Positions 44,305 through 52,844 of a stretch of DNA of 64,000 nt are shown here, piece after piece (within the stretch, counting starts at the first letter, position 1; every line of letters starts with the position of its first letter). The DNA lies in assembly GCF_001046635.1 (NCBI RefSeq), contig NZ_KQ130452.1:732668-796667 (forward strand). Direction: 5' to 3'. A program made the translations under genes and the position numbers. The notes under the pieces were generated by a model, which searched no databases, was not told where the DNA came from, and saw only the letters and a list, made by a program, of their open reading frames with translations. Source of the DNA: Novosphingobium barchaimii LL02 (GTDB lineage: Bacteria; Pseudomonadota; Alphaproteobacteria; Sphingomonadales; Sphingomonadaceae).

Positions 44305-44664
44305 TCATCCCATCGGCTGCCAGGCATTGATGATCCGGCGTGGCCACTGACCGGGCGCGATGAGGATCACGTCGATGCGCACGTCGTCGCCTGGCCGCTG
44401 GTAGCGCGCGGTCAGCAGCGCGGCGCCGTCCGCCACGCGCCGCAGCCGCCGTTCGTCGATGGCGATGTCGAGTTCCTTGCCGGTGCGCCGCCACTTCACT
44501 TCCACGAAGCACAGCATCCGTCCGCGCCGCGCGACAAGGTCCACCTCGCCGCGCCGGGTCTTCACCCGCCTTGCCAGCACCCGCCAACCGGTCAGCCACA
44601 GGTAGACCGCAGCCAGTGTTTCCCCGCGCCGTCCGTCCCGCTCGGCCCGCGCGCGGGTGTTCAT
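44305..44664 (-). CDS. yraN: YraN family protein (UPF0102)
   Basis: A 119-residue protein of the YraN/UPF0102 family, which has a PD-(D/E)xK nuclease-like fold. The signature residues are RRGETLAAVYLWLTGWRVLARRVKTRRGEVDLVARRGRMLCFVEVKWR, with the E-V-D and E-V-K acid-lysine core intact. A role in DNA processing or recombination is suspected but not established. It lies 13 bp after the rsmI stop on the same strand, as in many proteobacteria. Confidence 0.92.
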   Translation of the reverse strand: MNTRARAERDGRRGETLAAVYLWLTGWRVLARRVKTRRGEVDLVARRGRMLCFVEVKWRRTGKELDIAIDERRLRRVADGAALLTARYQRPGDDVRIDVILIAPGQWPRRIINAWQPMG

Positions 44665-44677
44665 TTCAGTTCCCCCG

Positions 44678-45517
44678 TCATTTCAGCTCCATCGCCCGCG
44701 CGTAAAGCGTCTTGCGATCAAGCCCGGTCGCCTTGGCCACAGCCGCTGCGGCCTGCGAGGCCTTTGCCTCGGCCAGCGCTGCCAGCAGCAGGGCATCTAC
44801 ATCGACCTCGCCCTTGGCCTCATCCCCCGGCGGGGCGATCAGCAGGACGATCTCACCCTTGGGCGGATGCGCCTCGTAGTGCGCGGCGATCTCTGACGGA
44901 GCGCCGGTGCGGCATTCCTCGAACTTCTTGGTCAACTCGCGCGCCACGGCAACCTCGCGCCCCGGCAGGACCGCTTCGATCGCCGCCAGCGATGCCCCCA
45001 GACGCGGTGCGGTTTCGTAGAACACCAGCGTTGCCGGCACGGCGGCAAGGCTGGCAAGCGTATCCTCGCGCGCCTTGGCCTTGTTGGGCAGGAAGCCGGC
45101 GAACAGGAACCGGTCGTTCGGCAGACCCGAAAGCGTCACGCCAACCACCGCGGCATTGGCGCCGGGCAGGCTGGTGACGGCAATGCCCCGCTCCCGCGCG
45201 GTACGCACCAGTCGGTAGCCCGGATCGGAGATGAGCGGCGTGCCCGCATCGCTCACCAGCGCCACGGGTTCAGCCTCCATCAGTGCAAGCAGGCGTTCGC
45301 GGTCATGCTCGCCTGCGTGATCGTCGTAACGGATAAGCCGTTGCTTTATCCCCAGATGATGCAGCAGCTTTCCGGTGATGCGGGTGTCTTCGCAGGCGAC
45401 TGCGGCCACACCTTTCAGGGTGTCGACGGCCCGCAAGGTGATGTCCCCCAGGTTGCCAATGGGGGTTGCGACTATGTACAGGCCCGGCGAAAGTGTGTTT
45501 TCCATCACCAGACTCAT
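44678..45517 (-). CDS. rsmI: 16S rRNA (cytidine-2'-O)-methyltransferase RsmI
   Basis: About 279 residues. RsmI methylates C1402 of 16S rRNA at the ribosomal P site. Signatures are LYIVATPIGNLGDITLRAVDTL, CEDTRITGKLLHHLGI, ALVSDAGTPLISDPGYRLV and SLPGANAAVVGVTLSGLPNDRFLFAGFLP. The C-terminus carries the helical RsmI-specific tail (TGLDRKTLYARAMELK). Starts at 45517 (MSLVMENTLS) and 45505 (MENTLS) are both possible; longer frames run into the divergent gene. It is divergent from the lpoA-like gene with only 28 bp between starts, and it is followed by yraN. Confidence 0.95.
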   Translation of the reverse strand: MSLVMENTLSPGLYIVATPIGNLGDITLRAVDTLKGVAAVACEDTRITGKLLHHLGIKQRLIRYDDHAGEHDRERLLALMEAEPVALVSDAGTPLISDPGYRLVRTARERGIAVTSLPGANAAVVGVTLSGLPNDRFLFAGFLPNKAKAREDTLASLAAVPATLVFYETAPRLGASLAAIEAVLPGREVAVARELTKKFEECRTGAPSEIAAHYEAHPPKGEIVLLIAPPGDEAKGEVDVDALLLAALAEAKASQAAAAVAKATGLDRKTLYARAMELK

Positions 45518-45545
45518 GGCCCATAGACCAAGGGAGCGGCAAGCA

Positions 45546-46742
45546 ATGTTCGACAAAGGCCAAGATCGGCGGATCAATCGGCGCAATCTCCTCGCCGCAG
45601 CCGCGATGGCCGTGCTCGCGGGCTGCGCCGTGGTACCCAAGGCGCCGACGTCGACCGCCCCTCCCCCGCCCCCGCCAACGCGCCCCACACAAAGCGACAT
45701 CCCCGTGGATACCGAGCGCCACCGCGTGGCCCTGCTGGTGCCGGTGACAGGCGCTAATGCGGGTGTCGGCCAGTCGATCGCCAATGCCGCCAACATGGCT
45801 TTGCTCGACACCTCGGCAAAGAATCTGCGCGTCACAACCTACGATACCTCGGCCAACGCCGCCGAAGCCGCGCGCAAGGCCGTCGCTGACGGCAACCAGC
45901 TGATCCTGGGGCCGCTGCTGGCAGACGACATTCCGGCGATCTCCGCTGTTGCAAGGGCCGCCAAGGTGCCGGTGATCTCGTTCTCGAACGACGAAAAGGC
46001 GGCCAACAAGGACGTCTTCATCATGGGCAACCTGCCGGGCCAGTCGGTCACCCGCACGGTCGAATATGCCCGCGCCCAGGGCATTTCGACTTTCGCCGCG
46101 CTGGTTCCGCGCGGCGATTATGGCGACCGCACCAGCAGCGCCCTGCTTGGCGCCGTGCGCGCAGGTGGCGGCTCGGTGATCGCGCTCGAACCCTATGAGC
46201 GCAGTGCCGCCTCGATCGCTTCGGCCGCGCAGCGGGTGAAGGCCAAGGGCGGCTTCGACGCGCTCCTCATCGCCGACAGCGGCAGCCTTTCGGCCCGCGC
46301 CGCGACCGCGTTCAAGGGCCCGGTCAAAGTCGGCGGCTCCACCGTGCGCGTGCTCGGCACCGAACTGTGGAGCGGCGAGCGTGAGCTGACCACCACCCCC
46401 GCACTGGCCGGCGCATGGTTCGCCACCGTTTCCGACCAGCGCTTCGGTCAGTTCTCCAAGAGCTACCGTGCCCGCTTCGGCGGCCAGCCCTTCCGCATCG
46501 CCACGCTGGGCTACGACGCCGTCCTGCTGACCTTGCGCGTCGCGCGCGACTGGAAGCCCGGTTCACGCTTCCCGGCGGAGGCCCTGCGTGACACCAAGGC
46601 TTTCCCCGGCGGGTTCCTGGGCGTGGACGGCGCTTTCCGCTTCACGCGCGGCGGCCTTGTCGAGCGGGCGCTGGAAGTGCGCGAAGTCCAGACCGGCGCC
46701 GTCAAGGTCATCAGCCCGGCCCCGGTCAAGTTCGGCGAGTGA
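45546..46742 (+). CDS. LpoA-like penicillin-binding protein activator lipoprotein
   Basis: A 398-residue periplasmic-binding-protein-like lipoprotein. The lipobox is AAAAMAVLAGC (Cys27), preceded by a twin-arginine-like RRNLL. A Pro-rich linker follows (PPPPPPTRPTQSD). The type I periplasmic-binding fold then runs HRVALLVPVTGANAGVGQSIANAANMALLD ... LGPLLADDIPAISAVARAAKVPVISFSNDEK. Its position next to rsmI and yraN mirrors the E. coli yraL-yraM(lpoA)-yraN arrangement. It probably stimulates a peptidoglycan synthase from the outer membrane. The start ATG at 45546 has AGGGAG about nine bases upstream. Confidence 0.88.
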   Translation: MFDKGQDRRINRRNLLAAAAMAVLAGCAVVPKAPTSTAPPPPPPTRPTQSDIPVDTERHRVALLVPVTGANAGVGQSIANAANMALLDTSAKNLRVTTYDTSANAAEAARKAVADGNQLILGPLLADDIPAISAVARAAKVPVISFSNDEKAANKDVFIMGNLPGQSVTRTVEYARAQGISTFAALVPRGDYGDRTSSALLGAVRAGGGSVIALEPYERSAASIASAAQRVKAKGGFDALLIADSGSLSARAATAFKGPVKVGGSTVRVLGTELWSGERELTTTPALAGAWFATVSDQRFGQFSKSYRARFGGQPFRIATLGYDAVLLTLRVARDWKPGSRFPAEALRDTKAFPGGFLGVDGAFRFTRGGLVERALEVREVQTGAVKVISPAPVKFGE

Positions 46743-46748
46743 TTCGCC

Positions 46749-46769
46749 GCGGGCCTTCAATTGGCCCGC
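46749..46769. terminator. short GC hairpin after the lpoA-like gene
   Basis: GCGGGCC (46749-46755) pairs with GGCCCGC (46763-46769) around a 7-base loop, starting 7 bp after the stop codon. There is no T-run, so it is only a moderate terminator. The remaining gap to parE probably holds the parE promoter. Confidence 0.55.
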
Positions 46770-46938
46770 AAGGACCCGGGCGGTTGCTTCCGTTCGTGCC
46801 GATAACCCCGGCACGGACGGATAAAACTGTTCCCGATTTGGTCCATACTGCTCTCAAGGCCCGAAAACGGGTGAGCCTGCGGAAAAACCTTGGCTACGCG
46901 CTTGCTTGCGGAATCGCGCTCCCCCTATAGTCGCGCTC

Positions 46939-48948
46939 ATGGCCGACGACCTGTTTGACAAGCTCCCCGCCGCAACCGGCGAATCCTACGATGGCTCGGC
47001 GATCGAGGTGCTGGAGGGGCTTGAACCCGTCCGGCGCCGTCCCGGCATGTACATTGGCGGCACTGACGAACGGGCGCTGCACCACCTCGCCGCCGAAGTG
47101 CTCGACAACGCGATGGACGAGGCCGTCGCCGGCCACGCCAACCGCATCGAGTTCACACTGGAAGAGGAACCCGGCACCGCCGGGCGCATCACCATCACCG
47201 ACAACGGGCGCGGCATCCCGGTTGACGAACACCCCAAGTTCCCTGGCAAGTCGGCGCTGGAGGTGATCCTCTCCACGCTCCACTCGGGCGGCAAGTTCTC
47301 CGGCAAGGCTTATGCCACCTCGGGCGGTCTGCACGGCGTGGGCATCTCGGTGGTCAACGCGCTTTCGGTGAAGACCCGCGTGGAAGTGGCTCGCAACAAG
47401 GAACTCTACGCGCAGGAATTCTCGCGCGGGCAAACGCTCGGGCCAATCCAGCGCGTGGGCGCGGCGCCCAACCGGCGCGGCACTTCGGTGACCTTCACCC
47501 CAGACATCGAAATTTTCGGCGACCAGAAGTTCAAGCCCGCACGCCTGTTCAAGCTCGTGCGCTCCAAGGCCTATCTTTTCGCGGGCGTCGAAATCCGCTG
47601 GAAATGCGCGCCCGCACTGGCCGTCGACGGCGTTCCGGCCGAGGCGACGTTCCAGTTCCCCGGCGGTCTTGCCGACCATCTTGCCGAGCAGATCGGCACC
47701 CGCGAATGCGTCACCACGCAGTTCTTCTCCGGCAGCCAGGACTTCCCCAAGGGAGATGACGGTTCCGAACAGGGCCGGGTTGAATGGGCGATCGCCTGGC
47801 CGCTCTACTCCGACGGCGCGTATTCCTGGTACTGCAACACCATCCCGACACCCGATGGCGGCACGCACGAACAAGGCCTGCGCGGCGCGCTGACCAAGGG
47901 CATCCGCGCCTTTGCAGACCTGGTCGGGCAGGCCAAGAAGGCCAAGGACATAATACCGGACGACGTGGTGACCGGCAGCGAAGTCATGCTCTCGGTCTTC
48001 ATCCGCGACCCCCAGTTCCAGAGCCAGACCAAGGACCGCCTCACTTCGCCAGAGGCCGCGCGCATGGTGGAAGCGGCTGTGCGCGACCACTTCGATCACT
48101 TCCTCACCGACAATCTCGACCGGGGCAAGGCCCTGCTGGGCGCGGTGATGGAGCGTATGGACGACCGCCTGCGCCGCAAGGCGGAGCGCGAGGTCAAGCG
48201 AAAGACCGCCACCAACGCCCGCAAGCTGCGCCTTCCCGGCAAGCTGACGGACTGTTCTGGCGAAGGCAGCGGCGAAACCGAACTGTTCATCGTCGAGGGC
48301 GATTCGGCAGGCGGTTCGGCCAAGCAGGCCCGTGACCGCAAGACTCAGGCGATCCTGCCGATCCGGGGCAAGATCCTCAACGTCGCCAGCGCCACCGCCG
48401 ACAAGATCCGCGCGAATTCGGAAATCGCCGACCTCGGCCTCGCGCTTGGCTGCGGCACCCGCAAGGACTGCAACGCCGACAACCTGCGCTATGACCGGGT
48501 CATCATCATGACCGACGCCGACGTCGATGGCGCCCACATCGCCACGCTGCTGATGACGTTCTTCTTCCAGGAAATGCCTGACCTGGTGAAACGCGGGCAC
48601 CTCTACCTTGCCCAGCCGCCGCTCTACCGCCTCGTCTCCGGTTCGACCTCGGCCTATGCCCGGGACGATGCCCACCGCGCGGAACTGGAAGCGACGCAGT
48701 TCAAGAACAAGAAAGTCGAGGTCGGCCGCTTCAAGGGCCTTGGCGAGATGAACCCGCAGCAGCTGCGCGAAACCACAATGAGCCCGAAGAGCCGTTCGCT
48801 GATCCGCATCACGCTGCCGCCGGAATACGAAGACCGCGCGGCGGTGAAGGACCTTGTCGACCGCCTGATGGGCCGCAATCCCGAACACCGCTTCCAGTTC
48901 ATCCAGAACCGTGCGGGTGAAATCGACCCGGAACTCATCGATGCGTGA
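46939..48948 (+). CDS. parE: DNA topoisomerase IV subunit B
   Basis: A 669-residue ParE, the ATPase subunit of topoisomerase IV that unlinks sister chromosomes. It has the GHKL ATP site (EVLDNAMDEAVAGHA, DNGRGIPVDEHP, SGGLHGVGISVVNALS), the TOPRIM segment (ELFIVEGDSAGGSAKQARDRKTQAILPIRGKILNV and DRVIIMTDADVDGAHIATLL), and the C-terminal block RFKGLGEMNPQQLRETTM. The KPARLFKLVRSKAYLF segment and lack of a large insertion favour ParE over GyrB. The start ATG at 46939 gives the family N-terminus. Its last 8 bp overlap the following gene. Confidence 0.95.
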   Translation: MADDLFDKLPAATGESYDGSAIEVLEGLEPVRRRPGMYIGGTDERALHHLAAEVLDNAMDEAVAGHANRIEFTLEEEPGTAGRITITDNGRGIPVDEHPKFPGKSALEVILSTLHSGGKFSGKAYATSGGLHGVGISVVNALSVKTRVEVARNKELYAQEFSRGQTLGPIQRVGAAPNRRGTSVTFTPDIEIFGDQKFKPARLFKLVRSKAYLFAGVEIRWKCAPALAVDGVPAEATFQFPGGLADHLAEQIGTRECVTTQFFSGSQDFPKGDDGSEQGRVEWAIAWPLYSDGAYSWYCNTIPTPDGGTHEQGLRGALTKGIRAFADLVGQAKKAKDIIPDDVVTGSEVMLSVFIRDPQFQSQTKDRLTSPEAARMVEAAVRDHFDHFLTDNLDRGKALLGAVMERMDDRLRRKAEREVKRKTATNARKLRLPGKLTDCSGEGSGETELFIVEGDSAGGSAKQARDRKTQAILPIRGKILNVASATADKIRANSEIADLGLALGCGTRKDCNADNLRYDRVIIMTDADVDGAHIATLLMTFFFQEMPDLVKRGHLYLAQPPLYRLVSGSTSAYARDDAHRAELEATQFKNKKVEVGRFKGLGEMNPQQLRETTMSPKSRSLIRITLPPEYEDRAAVKDLVDRLMGRNPEHRFQFIQNRAGEIDPELIDA

Positions 48949-50245
48949 AACCGGTTTGCGCGCCGCTGCTGCGGCCGTGCTTTCCGGGCTTCTCATCGCG
49001 CCGATCTGTGCCCACGCGCAGGACGATGCCGCCAGGCTGCTGGAACAGCGAACCGGAGAAGTCGTTGCCGTCCTGCAGGGCAAGCGCGATCCGGCCGATG
49101 TGTTCGACGCCAGGTTCCTTGCCGCCGTTCCGCCCGAACAGCTGCGAACGCTTGCCGCAAAACTCACCGCGCAGGGCGGCGAAGTACAGGGTTATAAAGG
49201 CTTCCTGCGCGAGAAACGGGGATCGGCCACCTTTACGCTGCGCTTCGCCCATGCCGCCGCCCCGGCGCGGATCGAACTCAACCCGGCGGCGCCGGGCAAA
49301 GTGTCGGGTTTCCGCATCTTCGCCCTGACGCCGGCCGGTGACAGTTTTGAACAAATCGACGCCGATTTCGCCGACCTCCATGGCAAGGCAGGCTACGCTG
49401 TCTTCCAGCTGGGGGAGGACGGCGGATCGCCGACGCTCACGCACGGCCGCGCTGCGGATACACGGCTGGCGATCGGCTCCACCTTCAAACTCTACGTTCT
49501 GGCCGCCCTTACCCGGCAGGTGCAGCAGGGCCAGCGCCGCTGGAGCGACGTGGTGCCGGTTACCGGCAAGTCCTTCCCCGGCGGCACCATTCACAATCTT
49601 CCCGAAGGCGCGCCGGTGACGCTGCACACCCTCGCCAGCCTGATGATTTCTATCAGCGATAATTCCGCGACGGATATCCTCGTGCGGCTGGTCGGGCCTG
49701 AGGCATTGGAGCGGGAAGTGAGGCTGTCCGGCCATGCCAAACCCGAAGCCATGCTGCCGATCCTGACGACGGGCGAGATTTTTGCCCTGAAAAGGCAGGG
49801 CAAGGACGCCGCGCAGCGCTACGCCCGCGCCGCCCCAGCGCAGCGAGCGGCGCAGCGCGCGGCGCTCGATCTTTCCGGGGTTGCCGAGGCGGACCCCGGT
49901 GAAGTCTTCGGCCACGGCCCTGTCGCGATCGAGCAGGCCGAATGGTTCGCCTCGCCCGCCGACCTCACCCGGATCATGGACGACCTGCGCAGACTGGGCA
50001 GCAAAGAAGCCTTCGATATCCTGGCGATCAATCCCGCGATGGACAACATCACCGTCAAGGACTGGCCCTACGTCGGCTACAAGGGCGGTTCCGAAGACGG
50101 CGTGATCAGCATGACGTGGCTGCTGCGCGGCAAAACAGGCGCATGGTCAGTCGTGAGCGGCAGCTGGAACGATCCCAACGCCGTAGTCGACAACGACCGC
50201 TTCCAGACGCTGATGCTACGGCTCGCCAAGCTGGCGGGCGGGTAA
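48941..50245 (+). CDS. secreted class A beta-lactamase-fold serine hydrolase
   Basis: A 434-residue protein with a signal peptide (LRAAAAAVLSGLLIAPICAHAQ). A roughly 125-residue N-terminal domain of unknown type precedes a penicillin-binding-fold domain. Active-site motifs are Ser180-T-F-Lys183 (SxxK), Ser239-Asp-Asn (SDN) and Lys381-Gly-Gly (KxG), as in class A beta-lactamases. It is longer than true beta-lactamases (about 290 residues). It could be a peptidase, esterase or a lactamase-like cell-wall enzyme rather than a resistance gene. Its ATG at 48941 overlaps the parE stop by 8 bp, so it is translated with topoisomerase IV. Its 3' end overlaps the GT87-like gene antisense by about 30 bp. 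Confidence 0.85.
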   Translation: MRETGLRAAAAAVLSGLLIAPICAHAQDDAARLLEQRTGEVVAVLQGKRDPADVFDARFLAAVPPEQLRTLAAKLTAQGGEVQGYKGFLREKRGSATFTLRFAHAAAPARIELNPAAPGKVSGFRIFALTPAGDSFEQIDADFADLHGKAGYAVFQLGEDGGSPTLTHGRAADTRLAIGSTFKLYVLAALTRQVQQGQRRWSDVVPVTGKSFPGGTIHNLPEGAPVTLHTLASLMISISDNSATDILVRLVGPEALEREVRLSGHAKPEAMLPILTTGEIFALKRQGKDAAQRYARAAPAQRAAQRAALDLSGVAEADPGEVFGHGPVAIEQAEWFASPADLTRIMDDLRRLGSKEAFDILAINPAMDNITVKDWPYVGYKGGSEDGVISMTWLLRGKTGAWSVVSGSWNDPNAVVDNDRFQTLMLRLAKLAGG

Positions 50246-51427
50246 GCCAGGCGCCACAGCGCGCCGCCAGGCAGCCGCGAACAGCCCCGCCAGCACTAGT
50301 GGCATCACAGGAATCCCGGCGTTCATCGCCAGCGGCCGGGCAAACGCCGGAGCGGCAAAGGCGAGCGTAATCGCCAGCTTTTCCCAAGGCGCAAAGCCGC
50401 CGCGCAGCCCCTGCCCGGTCAACCACAGCAGCGGAAAGGCAAGGATTACCATGTCGTAATCGAGCACGAACGGCGTTGCCAGCGGCGCCCCGACCAGAGT
50501 GCCGGCCGCAAGGGCGGGCGACCAGCGGCGGCGCCAGGCAGCCCATCCCACCAGGCCGGCAACCGCGAGCGAGACGATCGCCTGCACCGCGTAGGCCGGC
50601 GTGGTGGAGGCCCCCAGCAGCTTGAGTGCGGCGAAGGGGCTGGTCATCTTGGCGTAGCCGACCCCTCCGGCCGCCATGGCTTCCTCGGCCCGGGCGCTGG
50701 CGGCGAGCCAGTCGGGCCAGGTCTGCCACCCGAAGGCGAACGCCGCGATGGCGGCCAGCGTCAGCGCGGTCAGCGCGGCGGCGATGATGACTTTCCATTC
50801 GCGTGTCAGCAGCAGGACCAGCGGCAGCAGCACGCCGAACTGCGGCTTGATCGTCGCCAGCCCGAACAATACGCCCGCCAGCACCGGGCGCGAAGGCACC
50901 AGCCATGCACCCAGCCCCAGCAGTCCGGCGACGAGGAAGGCGGTCTGTCCATGCGTCACCACGATCGGCACGGCGGGAAACGCCAGGAACAGCAGCCATA
51001 GCGGCATCCGCGTGTCCGCCTCTCGCCACCAGCCGCGCAGGGCTGCGAGGTAGACGGCCGCCGTCGCTGTCAGCCAGAGGCCCAGCGCCGGAAAGTACCC
51101 CAGCAGCCCGAGCGGCCGGCAGAACGGCAGGAAAGAGGGGGGGTAGAAGAATGCGGTATATCCCGTGTCCGACGCAAACAACAGGCGCTGCGCCGCGATA
51201 TGCGCTGCCCCGTCATAGGGATTGGCATGGGCGCCCAGCATCTGGCCTACCGTCCAGAAACTGATGAAGTCGCTTCCCAGCAGGAACCCGTTGCGGTCGA
51301 CCCCGCCATGCGATGTCGCGATCAAGGCGATCAGCATCACGGCATTGAGCAGCGCAAGCAGGCGCAGGTATCCGCGCGCGCGCGCGGCGCCCAGCCAGTC
51401 CATCGTGCGCAGGAAATCAGCCCCCAT
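50216..51427 (-). CDS. GT87/DUF2029-type membrane glycosyltransferase
   Basis: A 403-residue polytopic membrane protein with about ten to twelve hydrophobic segments. The N-terminal loop contains GSDFISFWTVGQMLGAHANPYDGAAH and TAFFYPPSFLPFCRPLGLLGYFPAL, typical of the GT87/DUF2029 family whose members use polyprenyl-phosphate sugars (PimE-like). VLAGVLFGLATIKPQFGVLLPLVLLL is also characteristic. The ATG at 51427 is preferred; the frame is open a little further upstream and an ATG eight codons downstream is also possible. It is convergent with and slightly overlaps the serine hydrolase gene. The acceptor is unknown. Confidence 0.85.
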   Translation of the reverse strand: MGADFLRTMDWLGAARARGYLRLLALLNAVMLIALIATSHGGVDRNGFLLGSDFISFWTVGQMLGAHANPYDGAAHIAAQRLLFASDTGYTAFFYPPSFLPFCRPLGLLGYFPALGLWLTATAAVYLAALRGWWREADTRMPLWLLFLAFPAVPIVVTHGQTAFLVAGLLGLGAWLVPSRPVLAGVLFGLATIKPQFGVLLPLVLLLTREWKVIIAAALTALTLAAIAAFAFGWQTWPDWLAASARAEEAMAAGGVGYAKMTSPFAALKLLGASTTPAYAVQAIVSLAVAGLVGWAAWRRRWSPALAAGTLVGAPLATPFVLDYDMVILAFPLLWLTGQGLRGGFAPWEKLAITLAFAAPAFARPLAMNAGIPVMPLVLAGLFAAAWRRAVAPGLPARQLGEP

Positions 51428-51553
51428 GGCCCGTGCTGTGCAACGCGGTGGCGGGGTTGTCCATCGCCGGTTGCGCACCCACCAAACGACCTTGCCTTGC
51501 TGCGACGCACAACTTAGACCTTAACCGGATAGTTAAAGCGGACAGGACGGCCT

Positions 51554-52399
51554 ATGCAGCGTTTCGAAGGCACCAGCGATTACGTCGCCACCGAGGATCT
51601 CAAGGTTGCGGTCAATGCCGCCGTGCTGCTGCGCCGCCCGCTGCTGGTCAAGGGTGAGCCGGGCACCGGCAAGACCGTGCTGGCCGAACAGATCGCCGCC
51701 GCCCTCAAGGCGCCGCTCATCACCTGGAACGTGAAGTCCACCACCAAGGCGCACCAGGGCCTTTACGAATACGATGCCGTGGCCCGCCTGCGCGACGGCC
51801 AGCTCGGCGACGAGCGGGTGCACGATATTGGCAACTACATCCGCAAGGGCAAGCTGTGGGAGGCCTTCACCGCCCCCGAACTGCCGGTCCTGCTGATCGA
51901 CGAGATCGACAAGGCCGACATCGAATTCCCCAACGACCTGCTCGCCGAACTCGACCGGATGGCCTTCGATGTCTACGAAACCGGCCAGCACATCGCCGCC
52001 GCGGAACGCCCGGTGGTGGTCATCACTTCGAACAACGAGAAGGACCTGCCAGACGCATTCCTGCGCCGCTGCTTCTTCCACTACATCAAGTTCCCCGACC
52101 GGGAGACGATGGAAGCCATCGTCGACGTGCACTTCCCCGGTATCCAGAAGACGCTGGTGCGCAAGGCCATGGAGATCTTCTACGAACTTCGCGACGTTCC
52201 CGGCCTGAAGAAGAAGCCTTCAACCAGCGAACTTCTCGATTGGCTCAAGCTGCTCTTGAACGAGGACATGCCGCTGGACGTCCTGCAGAACAAGGACCCC
52301 AGCAAGGCGATCCCGCCGCTCCACGGCGCGCTGCTGAAGAACGAGCAGGACGTGATGCTGTTCGAACGGCTGGCCTTCATGAGCCGCCGGGGCAGCTGA
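51554..52399 (+). CDS. MoxR family AAA+ ATPase
   Basis: A 281-residue AAA+ ATPase of the MoxR group. Walker A is VKGEPGTGKTVLAEQ (residues 34-41 core), Walker B is PVLLIDEIDKAD, and sensor 1 is VVVITSNNEKDLPDAFLRRCFF. MoxR ATPases act as chaperones that insert cofactors or mature VWA-protein-bound complexes. Here the VWA partner is encoded 1.35 kb downstream at 53749, with a GFA-type protein (1 bp after the stop) and a DUF817 membrane protein in between. The start ATG at 51554 gives the conserved MQRFEGTSDYVATEDL. Confidence 0.93.
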   Translation: MQRFEGTSDYVATEDLKVAVNAAVLLRRPLLVKGEPGTGKTVLAEQIAAALKAPLITWNVKSTTKAHQGLYEYDAVARLRDGQLGDERVHDIGNYIRKGKLWEAFTAPELPVLLIDEIDKADIEFPNDLLAELDRMAFDVYETGQHIAAAERPVVVITSNNEKDLPDAFLRRCFFHYIKFPDRETMEAIVDVHFPGIQKTLVRKAMEIFYELRDVPGLKKKPSTSELLDWLKLLLNEDMPLDVLQNKDPSKAIPPLHGALLKNEQDVMLFERLAFMSRRGS

Positions 52400-52400
52400 G

Positions 52401-52835
52401 ATGACTGTCCCCTACACCGGGCGCTGCAACTGCGGCGCTGTCACCGTTTCCATCGCGGCGGAACCTGCGGCAACGCGCCAGTGCTGGTGCCGCCAGTGCC
52501 AGCGCATCGCCGCAGGTGGGCCGACCAACAATGCGATGTTCCCCACAGATGCGGTTACGATCACCGGCAGCCGCGCCGATCACGCCTATGTGGCAGCGAG
52601 CGGCAACGTGCTGACGCATGAGTTCTGTGCGGACTGCGGTACGCCGGTGCTGGCAAGATCGAGCGCCCGGCCGCAGTTTCGCACGATCCGCCTGGGCCTG
52701 CTGGACGAAGGCCACGGCCTGAAGCCCACGATGGCGATCTGGACCGACGAGGCGCCCGACGGGGCGGTGATCGACCCCGCGCTGGAACGCTTTCCCGCGC
52801 AGCCTCCAGCGCCCGCTCCCTCTTCGGCGAGTTGA
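52401..52835 (+). CDS. GFA/CENP-V domain protein
   Basis: A 144-residue protein of the glutathione-dependent formaldehyde-activating enzyme (GFA/CENP-V) family. The zinc-binding cysteines are in GRCNCGAV, CWCRQCQRI and EFCADCGTPV. Most family members outside true Gfa have no proven role and often bind zinc and small thiols. It starts one base after the moxR stop and is probably translationally coupled. Its position inside a MoxR-VWA pair is noted as a finding. Confidence 0.88.
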   Translation: MTVPYTGRCNCGAVTVSIAAEPAATRQCWCRQCQRIAAGGPTNNAMFPTDAVTITGSRADHAYVAASGNVLTHEFCADCGTPVLARSSARPQFRTIRLGLLDEGHGLKPTMAIWTDEAPDGAVIDPALERFPAQPPAPAPSSAS

Positions 52836-52844
52836 TCCTTGTCC

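Noticed and set aside
46894-49167. 757-codon minus-strand frame opposite parE
   Set aside because: ParE motifs on the plus strand are complete; the minus frame has no recognisable domain.
48941-50245. Acquired beta-lactam resistance gene
   Set aside because: It is longer than class A beta-lactamases, has an extra N-terminal domain, overlaps parE and shows base composition like its neighbours.
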